DNA of 64,000 bases. It comes from Hamadaea flava. GTDB lineage: Bacteria > Actinomycetota > Actinomycetes > Mycobacteriales > Micromonosporaceae. The DNA lies in assembly GCF_024172085.1 (NCBI RefSeq), contig NZ_JAMZDZ010000001.1, positions 8,184,001 to 8,248,000 of the forward strand, read 5' to 3'. Positions within the stretch are counted from its first letter, which is position 1. Every line of letters begins with the position of its first letter. The translations under genes were made by a program, and so were the position numbers. Below are positions 22,135 through 30,400 of the stretch, piece by piece. Below the pieces are notes generated by a model. It made no database searches, was not told the DNA's origin, and worked only from the letters and a program-made list of their open reading frames with translations.

Positions 22135-22191
22135 CAGATCAGGGATGTGGCGGCTTCCGAGGCCCTCGGTAGCCGCCACATCCCTGATCTG
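22135..22191. terminator. Bidirectional hairpin terminator, 21-bp perfect stem
   Basis: Arms at 22135-22155 (begins CAGATCAGGGATG) and 22171-22191 pair perfectly; the loop holds a further CCGAG-GCC-CTCGG stem. Located between the convergent XRE operon and ABC operon. Confidence 0.8.
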
Positions 22192-22227
22192 TCGCAAATG
22201 AGGGTCAGGATCTGCCGCCCAACAGCG

Positions 22228-23010
22228 TCAGGCGTCGCGGAGTCGGAACAGGATCGCTCCGGCGAGCACCGCTGCGGCGGCGTAGGCCGCGAGCACACCC
22301 AGACCGGCCCAGGGCCCGATGTGGGTGGTGGCCGCGAAGTCCCGGGTGGATTGGATGGCCAGCCCGGCGTCCATCGGCGAGAACCGGTGGATGCGATGCT
22401 GCCACTTGGCGTCGGTGATGAACATGGCGATCAGCGGCGAGCCGTAGAGCAGCGCCAGGATCGCCGCGATGGTGCCGCCGGTGTCTCGCAGGACGAACCC
22501 GAGCCCGGCGCTGATCAACGCGATCAGCCCCAGGTAGAGCACCGATCCGGCGTACGCCCGCAGGGTCAGGTGGTCCGCCAGCGACAGGTAGGCGTACCCG
22601 TTGGCGGGGGTGAACCCTTTGCCGGGCAGGACGGCGCGGGCGGCCAGCAGCGAGCCGGCCATTCCCGCCGCCCCGGCCGCCAGCGCCAGCCCGGTGACCA
22701 CCGTGAGCTTGCTCAGCAGCACCCGGATGCGCCCGGGTGTCGCGGTCAGCGTCGGCCGGATCGTGCGGGTGGCGTACTCCGAGGTCACCGCGAGGGCGGC
22801 CAGGATCGCCACCGCGGCCTGCCCGAGGCGTACGCCCATCAGGCTCATCCGGGTCAGGTCCTCGTGGCATTCGCTGCGGCAGTGGTCGGCGTCGATCGAT
22901 CCGGTGACCGCGAAGCCGAGGGCCACCGTCGCGACCACCGCGGCGAGCAGCAGCCATCCGGTGCTGGGCAGGGATCGCAGTTTGGTCCACTCCGCTCGCA
23001 CGGTCCTCAC
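22228..23010 (-). CDS. ABC-2 type transporter permease
   Basis: 260 residues from the GTG at 23010, overlapping the upstream permease stop (GTGA); a second GTG lies 9 bp further. Six transmembrane segments in ABC-2 style; the opening VRAEWTKLRSLPSTGWLLLAAVVATVALG and AVTSEYATRTIRPTLTATPGRIRVLLSKL are typical of Bcr/Nat-type exporter permeases. Its external loop after segment one is short (SIDADHCRSECHEDLTRM), in contrast to the sister permease. Last gene of the operon; the two permeases probably form a heterodimer with the ATPase. Confidence 0.88.
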   Translation of the reverse strand: MRTVRAEWTKLRSLPSTGWLLLAAVVATVALGFAVTGSIDADHCRSECHEDLTRMSLMGVRLGQAAVAILAALAVTSEYATRTIRPTLTATPGRIRVLLSKLTVVTGLALAAGAAGMAGSLLAARAVLPGKGFTPANGYAYLSLADHLTLRAYAGSVLYLGLIALISAGLGFVLRDTGGTIAAILALLYGSPLIAMFITDAKWQHRIHRFSPMDAGLAIQSTRDFAATTHIGPWAGLGVLAAYAAAAVLAGAILFRLRDA

Positions 23011-24524
23011 ACGTCCCTCCGCCGCAGCGACCACCAGGCCAGCCCGAGCGCCACCGCGGTGTACGCCGCGACCACGCCGATGCCCGCCCACGGCCCGATG
23101 AGTGCCCACGGTTCGGCGAGGGTCAGCGTCGGGGGTTTGGCCCGCTGCGTCGCCATGCCGCCGGCGAGGGTGGTGTACATGAGCAGTCTCGGCAGCGTGC
23201 CGGGCAGGATCGAGCCGACGATGATCGGCAGGATCACGAGCACGATCGTCAGCGTGATCGCCCCGGCGCTGTGCCGCAGTAGTACGCCGACAGCCATCGC
23301 GAAGACGGCGAGCAGCGCCATGAACGCCGCCGACAACAGCAGTACGCGGATGACGACGGGGTCGGTGATGGACTCGTCCGGGAAGGCAGGCGGGGCGAAG
23401 CCGTTCTTTCGCAGCGCCGGGCGGGCGATCAGATACCCCGCGACCACTCCGACGAGGCCCAGGGCGAACGCGGTACCGCCGAGGACCAGCGCCTTGGCGG
23501 CGAGCACCCGGCCTCGCCGGGGTTCGGCGGCGAAGGTCGTGCGGATCATGCCCCGCCGGTACTCCGACGTGGCGTACAGGACGCCGACGGCGATCAGGGC
23601 CATGACGCCCGCGATGACGCCGAGCAGGGAGGCTTCCACCGGGTCGTCGTTGAAGTCCTGCGGGCCGATCCGGCCTGCGCCGGTCACCGTGTAGGTTCCG
23701 CCGGACTCTTGGAACTCTGTCGGGTTGGGTGCGCCCGACTTCACCTCCCGGCCCTCGTCGCCCGGTTGCCGGACCGCACCGGTCTGCCAGGTGGACGCCG
23801 TCGCGCCGGTCAGGGTGATGCCTTCGAAGGTGGCGGTCGATCGCGTCATGTGCGCGGCCACCGACGATCCGCCCGCGCCCCGGGACACGTAGAGGGTGGG
23901 CGAGGAGGCGACGTAGAACCCGATCTCGGCGGTGGCCGGCAGATGGGCCGGGGTCACCTCGCCGATCTTCGCCCAGGTGTTCCCGTCGGCCGACTGATAC
24001 GCCGAGATCACGTTCCCCGACCGGGTGAGCCGCAGCCATTGGGGGGCCGTCGAGGACTGCCCGGCGACGTCGGTGTGGAAGTCGGACTGCAGGCGTACGC
24101 CTTGGCTGGAGTTGACGAACACCGCCGCGTAGGAAGAGCCGGACGTCGTGCCGTCTTTGATCAAGATGCCGGCCGAGGTCCCGTTCCACGGCGACGGATC
24201 GTCCAGCTTGGTCATCATGCTGTCGCCACCGGGGAGTTTGCGTTCCGGCGGTTCTTCCTGCCGGTTCAGCGAGCCGACCTTGACGGTGAGGGAGACATCG
24301 CCGGTCGCCGGCTGGTGGACGTAGGCGAACGCGTCGGCGACCGGAGCACCGGTGGGTCCGACGACGAAGTTGGGCTTGTCGTTGATGTCGGTGTCGGACC
24401 CGTTGGCGCCGAGCAGGCTGATGCCGATGGTCAGCACGGCCGCGCCGAACAGGGCGATCACCCAGCGGTTGACCGAGCGCAGTTTGACCCATTCCGCCCG
24501 CAGCAGGCCGCCGAAGCCCCTCAT
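23007..24524 (-). CDS. ABC-2 type permease with extracytoplasmic lectin-like insert
   Basis: 505 residues, about twice the usual length; ATG overlaps the ATPase stop (ATGA). Segment one (WVIALFGAAVLTIGISLLG, about 17-36) is followed by about 265 external residues, then a normal ABC-2 core (LLGVIAGVMALIAVGVLYATSEYRRGMIRTTFAAEP and four more segments). The insert carries a concanavalin/DUF1349-like beta sandwich: SAGILIKDG, SYAAVFVNSSQGVRLQSDF, QWLRLTRSGNVISAYQSADG, GFYVASS, ATFEGITL. Such domains bind carbohydrates or act as adhesive folds. This suggests the exporter senses or binds a surface glycan or peptide. Domain name is by pattern recognition, not search. Confidence 0.8.
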   Translation of the reverse strand: MRGFGGLLRAEWVKLRSVNRWVIALFGAAVLTIGISLLGANGSDTDINDKPNFVVGPTGAPVADAFAYVHQPATGDVSLTVKVGSLNRQEEPPERKLPGGDSMMTKLDDPSPWNGTSAGILIKDGTTSGSSYAAVFVNSSQGVRLQSDFHTDVAGQSSTAPQWLRLTRSGNVISAYQSADGNTWAKIGEVTPAHLPATAEIGFYVASSPTLYVSRGAGGSSVAAHMTRSTATFEGITLTGATASTWQTGAVRQPGDEGREVKSGAPNPTEFQESGGTYTVTGAGRIGPQDFNDDPVEASLLGVIAGVMALIAVGVLYATSEYRRGMIRTTFAAEPRRGRVLAAKALVLGGTAFALGLVGVVAGYLIARPALRKNGFAPPAFPDESITDPVVIRVLLLSAAFMALLAVFAMAVGVLLRHSAGAITLTIVLVILPIIVGSILPGTLPRLLMYTTLAGGMATQRAKPPTLTLAEPWALIGPWAGIGVVAAYTAVALGLAWWSLRRRDV

Positions 24525-25480
24525 CGGCTCGCCTCCTCGACCGCCGTGCCGTCGGCCGGAGCACCGGCTGAGGCGGGAGTGAACTCCACCGAGGAGCGCG
24601 TCAGCTCCATGTACGCCTCCTCGAGCGAAGCGCGGTGTCGTCGCAGTTCGGTGAACGAGACCCCGCCGCCGGTGAGCAGGCCGCCGATCCCGTCCGGCGG
24701 CAGCCCCTCGACGATGACGGTGTCCGAGCCGGTGACCGACACGGTCGCCCCGGCGTTGGCCAGCACCGTCATCGCCTCCGTACGCTGCGCGGTGCGTACC
24801 TCGACGCGGTCCTTCGACGCGGCGGCCAGCAGTTTGGCGACGCTGGTGTCGGCGACGAGCTTGCCGCGCCCGATGATGACCAGATGGTCGGCGGTGTCCT
24901 CCAGTTCGCTCATCAAGTGGCTGGACACGAGCACGACCCGTCCTTCGGCGGCCAGCGACCGCAGCAGGCCCCGGATCCACACGATGCCGTCCGGGTCCAG
25001 CCCGTTGACCGGCTCGTCGAGCAGCAGCACCGGCGGGTCGCCGAGCAGCGCGGCGGCGATGCCGAGCCGCTGTTGCATGCCGAGCGAGTATGTGCCGGCC
25101 CGGCGCTTGCCGGCCGATGCCAGGCCGACCTGGTCGAGCACCTCGTCGACCCGCTTGCGGGAGATGCCGTTGCTGTGGGCCATCCACAGCAGATGGTCCC
25201 GGCCGCGCCGGCCCGGGTGCACCGCGCCCGGTTCGAGCAGCGCGCCGACGTGGGTCAGCGGCGCGCGCAGCGTCCGATAGTCCGCCCCGCCGACCAGCGC
25301 GGTTCCGCCGTCGGCCGCGTCCAGGCCCAGGATGAGCCGCATCGTCGTGGACTTGCCCGCCCCGTTGGGGCCGATGAAGCCGGTCACCTCACCGGCTCGC
25401 ACGGTGAACGACAGCCCGTCGACCGCGACCGCGCCGCGATAACGCTTGCGCAGGTCGCGTACCTCGATGGAAGTTTCCAT
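24521..25480 (-). CDS. ABC transporter ATP-binding protein (drug/peptide exporter type)
   Basis: 319 residues from the ATG at 25480, 7 bp behind a -10 box. Walker A FIGPNGAGKSTTMRLILGL, Q-loop in LTHVGALLEPGA, signature YSLGMQQRLGIAAALLG, Walker B PPVLLLDEPVNGLDPDGI and H-loop SSHLMSELEDTADHLVIIG. The C-terminal 90 residues are the accessory domain seen in BcrA/CcmA-type exporters of antibiotics, lantibiotics or lipids. First gene of a three-gene operon (ATPase, two permeases) divergent from a histidine kinase/response regulator pair, the classic layout of a bacitracin-type resistance module. Confidence 0.92.
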   Translation of the reverse strand: METSIEVRDLRKRYRGAVAVDGLSFTVRAGEVTGFIGPNGAGKSTTMRLILGLDAADGGTALVGGADYRTLRAPLTHVGALLEPGAVHPGRRGRDHLLWMAHSNGISRKRVDEVLDQVGLASAGKRRAGTYSLGMQQRLGIAAALLGDPPVLLLDEPVNGLDPDGIVWIRGLLRSLAAEGRVVLVSSHLMSELEDTADHLVIIGRGKLVADTSVAKLLAAASKDRVEVRTAQRTEAMTVLANAGATVSVTGSDTVIVEGLPPDGIGGLLTGGGVSFTELRRHRASLEEAYMELTRSSVEFTPASAGAPADGTAVEEASR

Positions 25481-25487
25481 GCCGAGC

Positions 25488-25493
25488 ACGCTA
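25488..25493 (-). promoter_or_regulatory. -10 box of the ABC operon (leaderless)
   Basis: Minus-strand TAGCGT (25493-25488) lies 7 bp before the ATG at 25480. No convincing -35 box, which fits an activator-dependent promoter controlled by the divergent response regulator. Confidence 0.4.
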
Positions 25494-25615
25494 GGTCGGG
25501 TGGTGCACCGAAGGCGTCACGCGCGACCGTGGTCTTGCCGCGGCCGCGTCCCTCCCATAGGGGATGGGCGCACCCCTGGAGCGGAGGACGACAGTCGGCG
25601 CAACCGCAGGTAAGA

Positions 25616-26770
25616 ATGGCTGCCGTGAGGTGGACGGGAAACGTGGCGGCGGGCTGGCCCGCGATCGGCGCCGCCATCCTGGGCACCGCCGCCGTCGCCG
25701 AGAGCGCCGTGCGTACCGCTTCTCATCCGGACATGGCCGGCTTCGCGGCGCTCGCCACGCTCGCGATGGTCGCTCCGCTCGCGCTGATCCGCGTGTGGCC
25801 CGGCACGGCGGCCGCCCTCTCGGCGTCCGCGTGCCTGCTCGGGCTGTTCCTGGGCGCTTTCCCGCCCGCCGCCGGGCTCGCGGCGCTCACTCTTCTCTAC
25901 CTGACTACGGCGATACGCCGAAAGCCGTGGACGGGTCTGGTGCTGGTCCTGCCGTTCGCGGCGTACGCCGTCGCGCCCGTGGCAGCCGATCAGCCCGGTG
26001 GGCGTACGCTCGCCGTCGTCCTCTTCGCGGTCACCGGGCTCGCCGCGGCCGGGGGAGCGGCGTACCGGGCGCGGGGTGAGGCGCAGCGGCAGGCCGCCGC
26101 CGATCAGGCCGTCCAGGATTCGCTGCTGGAGCACATCGCCCGGGGCGAACGGGCGCGGATCGCTCGCGAACTGCACGACGTCGTGGCGCACCACATCTCG
26201 ATGATCGCGGTGCAGGCGGAGGCGGCCCGGCTGACGACGCCCGGCATGCCGCCCGAGGGGGCCAAACGGCTCGTCGCCATCGGCGACACCGCCCGGACGG
26301 CGCTGACCGAGATGCGACGGCTGCTCGGTGTCCTGCGGGAAGACACGGCGTCCGCCCCGATCAGCCCGGTCCGCCGCCCACAGCCCACCCTGCAGGACCT
26401 CACGGAACTGCTGGACGAGGTACGCGACCTCGGCTCCGGGAGCGCTCGGCTCATCGTGTCCGGCTCGGTCGCACCCTTGGATCAAGGGATCGAGCTCACG
26501 GCGTACCGCATTGTGCAAGAGGCGCTGACGAACGCCCGGCGGCATGCCGCGGGTGCCGCAGTGGACGTGGAGCTGCATTATCGGCCGGACGCGTTGCTGG
26601 TGCGGGTGCGCGACAGCGGGCCGGGACGCAGCGCGGGCGTGCCGGGACACGGACTCGCCGGAATGCGTGAGCGGGCCGCGATGGCCGGCGGGCGGTTGAT
26701 CGCTGGGCCTGGTCCCACCGGGGGCTTCGTGGTGGAGGCGGTTCTGCCGGTGGCGAAGGGAGATCAGTGA
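25616..26770 (+). CDS. NarL/DesK-type sensor histidine kinase
   Basis: 384 residues from the ATG at 25616; a GTG at 25625 is an alternative start with a similar N-terminus. Five to six membrane segments in residues 8-155 with little external sequence (intramembrane-sensing style), then HisKA_3: RGERARIARELHDVVAHHISMIAVQAEAA with the phospho-accepting His, and an HATPase domain (AYRIVQEALTNARRHA, VRDSGPGRS, GHGLAGMRERAAMAGG). Stop overlaps the response regulator start (GTGA). Divergent from an ABC-2 exporter, so it probably detects the compound exported or the transporter's state. Confidence 0.9.
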   Translation: MAAVRWTGNVAAGWPAIGAAILGTAAVAESAVRTASHPDMAGFAALATLAMVAPLALIRVWPGTAAALSASACLLGLFLGAFPPAAGLAALTLLYLTTAIRRKPWTGLVLVLPFAAYAVAPVAADQPGGRTLAVVLFAVTGLAAAGGAAYRARGEAQRQAAADQAVQDSLLEHIARGERARIARELHDVVAHHISMIAVQAEAARLTTPGMPPEGAKRLVAIGDTARTALTEMRRLLGVLREDTASAPISPVRRPQPTLQDLTELLDEVRDLGSGSARLIVSGSVAPLDQGIELTAYRIVQEALTNARRHAAGAAVDVELHYRPDALLVRVRDSGPGRSAGVPGHGLAGMRERAAMAGGRLIAGPGPTGGFVVEAVLPVAKGDQ

Positions 26771-27438
26771 GCGTCACGCGCATCGTCGTCGTCGACGACC
26801 AGGAGGTGGTGCGGGCCGCGTTCGCCGCGTTGCTGGCGACGCAGCCGGACTTCGCGGTCGTCGGGGCGGCGGCCGACGGCGCGCAAGCCGTCCGGGTATG
26901 CCGTGAGCAGCGGCCCGACGTCGTCCTGATGGACGTGCGGATGCCCGTCGTCGACGGCATCGAGGCGACCCGCCGCGTGCTGGCCGACGGCGGAGACACC
27001 CGGGTCGTCATCCTCACCACGTTCGACCTGGACGAACACGTCTACGACGCGTTGGAGGCGGGCGCGAGCGGCTTCCTGCTCAAGGACGTCACCGCCGAGC
27101 GTCTGTTCGACGCCGTACGCGTCGTCGCCGCCGGCGACGCCCTCCTCGCCCCGGCGGTGACCCGCAGGCTCGTCGCGGAGTTCGCCCGATTGCGCGTACG
27201 CCGTCCAAGCCCGCCCACGAGTCTGTCCACATTGACTCCCCGGGAGACGGAGGTGCTCCGGCTGATCGCCGAGGGGCTGTCGAACCCGGAGATCGCCGCC
27301 CGGCTGGTCGTCGGCGAGGAGACGGTGAAGACGCACGTCAGCCGGGTGCTGGGCAAACTCGGTCTGCGCGACCGAACCCAAGCCGTCGTCCTCGCTTACG
27401 AGTCCGGCCTGATCGTCCCCGGCGGGCCGGCTTTCTAG
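26767..27438 (+). CDS. NarL/LuxR-type response regulator
   Basis: 223 residues; GTG start overlaps the kinase stop. Receiver domain (IVVVDDQEVVRAAFAALL, phospho-Asp in VVLMDVRMPVVDG, Thr in VVILTTFD, Lys in GFLLKDV) and a C-terminal LuxR helix-turn-helix (LTPRETEVLRLIAEGLSNPEIAARLVVGEETVKTHVSRVLGKLGLRDRTQAVV). Expected to regulate the divergent ABC operon. The stop codon lies in the loop of a terminator hairpin. Confidence 0.93.
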   Translation: MSVTRIVVVDDQEVVRAAFAALLATQPDFAVVGAAADGAQAVRVCREQRPDVVLMDVRMPVVDGIEATRRVLADGGDTRVVILTTFDLDEHVYDALEAGASGFLLKDVTAERLFDAVRVVAAGDALLAPAVTRRLVAEFARLRVRRPSPPTSLSTLTPRETEVLRLIAEGLSNPEIAARLVVGEETVKTHVSRVLGKLGLRDRTQAVVLAYESGLIVPGGPAF

Positions 27439-27451
27439 GGCCGGCCCGCCG
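27420..27451. terminator. Hairpin terminator overlapping the response regulator stop
   Basis: CGGCGGGCCGGC (27420-27431) pairs perfectly with 27440-27451; the 8-nt loop TTTCTAGG contains the TAG stop codon. It separates the gene from the convergent carboxylase. Confidence 0.75.
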
Positions 27452-27473
27452 CAGGTACGTCAGGCGTCCCGCC

Positions 27474-30400
27474 TCAGGCGGCAAGGCCCCGTTCGACGGC
27501 CGCGATGATCTGCGGGCGCAGCTCCTCGGGGCGGATGATGGCGTCGACCGAGCCGACCTCGACCGCCCGCTGGATGCTGTGGACCCGGTCGAACTCCGCC
27601 GCGACCTCGCCGAGCTTCTCCGCGCGTACGCTCGAGCGCACCTCGGTCAGCTGACTGATCAGGGCGGCCCGCTCGGCCCCGGAAGCGGCCGCGATCGCCT
27701 TCTCCAGGTCGGTCACCCGCACGTCCTTCGCCGTACGCCCGTTGACGTCACCGACGAACACGACGGCCGCCGCCGGGGCGCCGCCGATGACCGAGGCGAA
27801 CGAGCCGTCCACCGCGAGCACCGTCATCGACGGGTTGAGCGCCTTGGAGAAGACCACGAACGCGCCGCCGTGGTAGCGGGAGATCACGGTGAAGACGATC
27901 GGCCCCTGGAAGTTGACGATCGCCCGGCCGATCTCCGCGCCGTACTCCAGCTGGAGTTTGCGCATCGACTCCGGCGAGCCGTCGAACCCGGACAGGTTCG
28001 CCAGCACCACCAGAGGCCGGTTGCCGCTGGCGGCGTTGATCGCCCGGGCGGCCTTCTTCGACGACTGCGGGAACAGGGTGCCCGCCGTGTAGGTGTCGGG
28101 GCCGTCGGTGGGCGGGAACCCGCGCCGCGACACCGAGCGGGACTCGATGCCGAGCAGCGTCACCGGGATGCCACCCAGGTGGACGTCCTGCACGACGGCG
28201 GTCTCGGCGTCGGCCATGCCGGCCCAGCGCTCCAGGACCGCGTGATCCTGGTCGGCCAGCGCCCGCATGAGCGAACGGATGTCGAACGCCTTCTTCCGGT
28301 CCGGGTTGCGCTCCTTGGAGAAGATCTCCCCGACCGTGGTGAAGTCGCTGTCAGGCATCGAGTGCGGGTAGCCGGAGACGTCACGGTCGGTCGGGTCGGT
28401 GGTGGCCGCCCGGCGCGGCCGGGTCTCCCCGGGCGCGACGTACGCGTGGTCGTAGTGCGCCATCAGCACCTCGCGGGCGCCCCGCAGGTCCGGCGCCCAG
28501 TACTGGGCCTGCCCGTTCGGGCCCATGACCCGGTCGTAGCCGCCGATGCCGAAGTTGTCCTCGGCCGACACGCCGCCCGAGAAGTCCAGCGACTGCTTGC
28601 CGGTGAGCACCATCGCCGAGTCCGGCGTCATCACCAGGATGCCCTTGGTGTGCATGAGCATCGTCGCCTCGGCGTTCCAATACGGCTGGGCGCCGACGGT
28701 GATCCCGGCGACCACGATGTTGATCTCGCCGCCGGCCTGGGTGAACTCGACGATCCGCTTGAGCGCGGCGGCCACCCAGTCCATGTTCTCCGTGCCGGAG
28801 TCCATCGAGATCCGGGCACCGGCCGACAGTGCGAACCAGTCGAGCGGGACCCGCATCCGCTCGGCCAGGTCGAGCGCGGCGATGACCCGGGCACATTCCG
28901 GCTCGGAGAGCGCGCCGAGCGCCTTGGTCGGATCGCCGAGCAGCACGACCCGGGTGACGCCCTCGGGATACCGCTCGGTCGGCGTACGCACGACGCCCGC
29001 GACCAGGCCCGCCTTGTTCTGCCCCTTCGGCCGGTCGACCGGGACCAGCGCGCCGGTGTCGTCGAGGTCGTGCTCGATGAACGTGCCGTCCGTCCCGGCG
29101 AGCATGTCGGTCAGCTCGTACGGATACGTCGTGCCCCGGCGGCGGGCCGCCAAGACCTTCTGCCGGTAGTCGTCGAGCGGCTGGATCGGCTCGTTCGTCG
29201 GCTCCGCGGCCGAGATCTGCATGCCCTGGTCGTAGGAGATCTTGACGGCGATCTCGATCAGCTCACCGGTCGCCTCGTCCCGCTGGCGGCCGATGAACAG
29301 GACCTCCTCCAGCCCCGCGCCGGCCGTGATCGGCAGTACACGGTGCGCCACGTCGTTCAGCTCGGCGACGCTCAGCTCGATCGGCGGCCACACGTAGAGC
29401 GTGATCCGGTTGGTGTCGAACCGCTTCTTGGCCGGCCGCTGGGCCTGCGCCTTGCGGATGGCGTCGAGGCAGGCGTCGAGCGCGCCTTCGACGGCGGGCA
29501 GGGCGACGATGCGGCCCTCCCCGTCGCGCAACGGGGTCAGGTCGCGGACCTGGGCCATCGCCGCGATCCGCTCGTCGGCCGGGTTGTCCGGCGCGACGCA
29601 GTGGAAGACGTAGACCTCCTCGTCGGCCGAGGGCAGCCGGTTCAGCGTGAAGTTCCGCAGCCGCGGCAGCTGCAGACGCTGGGCGATCAACGGGTGCAGC
29701 CCGCGGATGACCAGGTCCTCGCCGGACCCGGGCAGGAAGGTGAAGTGGTGGTGCATGGCGGCGCCGGCGTCCCCGGCGACCGTCATGGTGACCCGCTGGA
29801 CGACGTCGAGCAGCCCGGCCTGGTCGAGGATCTGGCGCAGCGTCGCCGCCATCGTGTCGGCGTCGGGCTGGTGGTCCCACGTCACGTAGACGTCGGCCAC
29901 GGTGTCCTGGGTGGACAGCGCCGCGACCTCGGCGAGCGCGGCGGGCAGGTCGGCGTGATCGGCCGCGGTCGCCACGAGCCGGAAACGCCCGCCGTCCCGG
30001 TCGTACGCCGCGGTGAAGAACGCGGCGCCGGCCCGGTCGGCGCAGGTGGCCTCGATCAGGCCCCGGTTGCCGTAGTAGCGGCGGCTCAGCACCTCCAGCA
30101 TCGGGCCGTGGTCGGCGCCCGGCCGGCCGATCCGCTGGCCGAGGAGGCGTACCAGGGGCTCGGGGGTGGCGACCATCTTGGCGATGCGCTCGCCGCGGTC
30201 GGCCGCGTCCGGGTGCTCGTCAAGGTAGCGAAGGTGGCCGCGGACGTCGGCGTACACCTCGGCCCGCTTGCGGCGCAGCATCGGCTGGGCGGCCCAGCGG
30301 AACACGATGCTGCGCGCCAGGTCGGCCACGGCCGGGAAACGCAGCTGTGTCGCCGCGATCAGGTGCTCCAGCGCCTGACCCACCTGCTCGCGCAGGTTCT

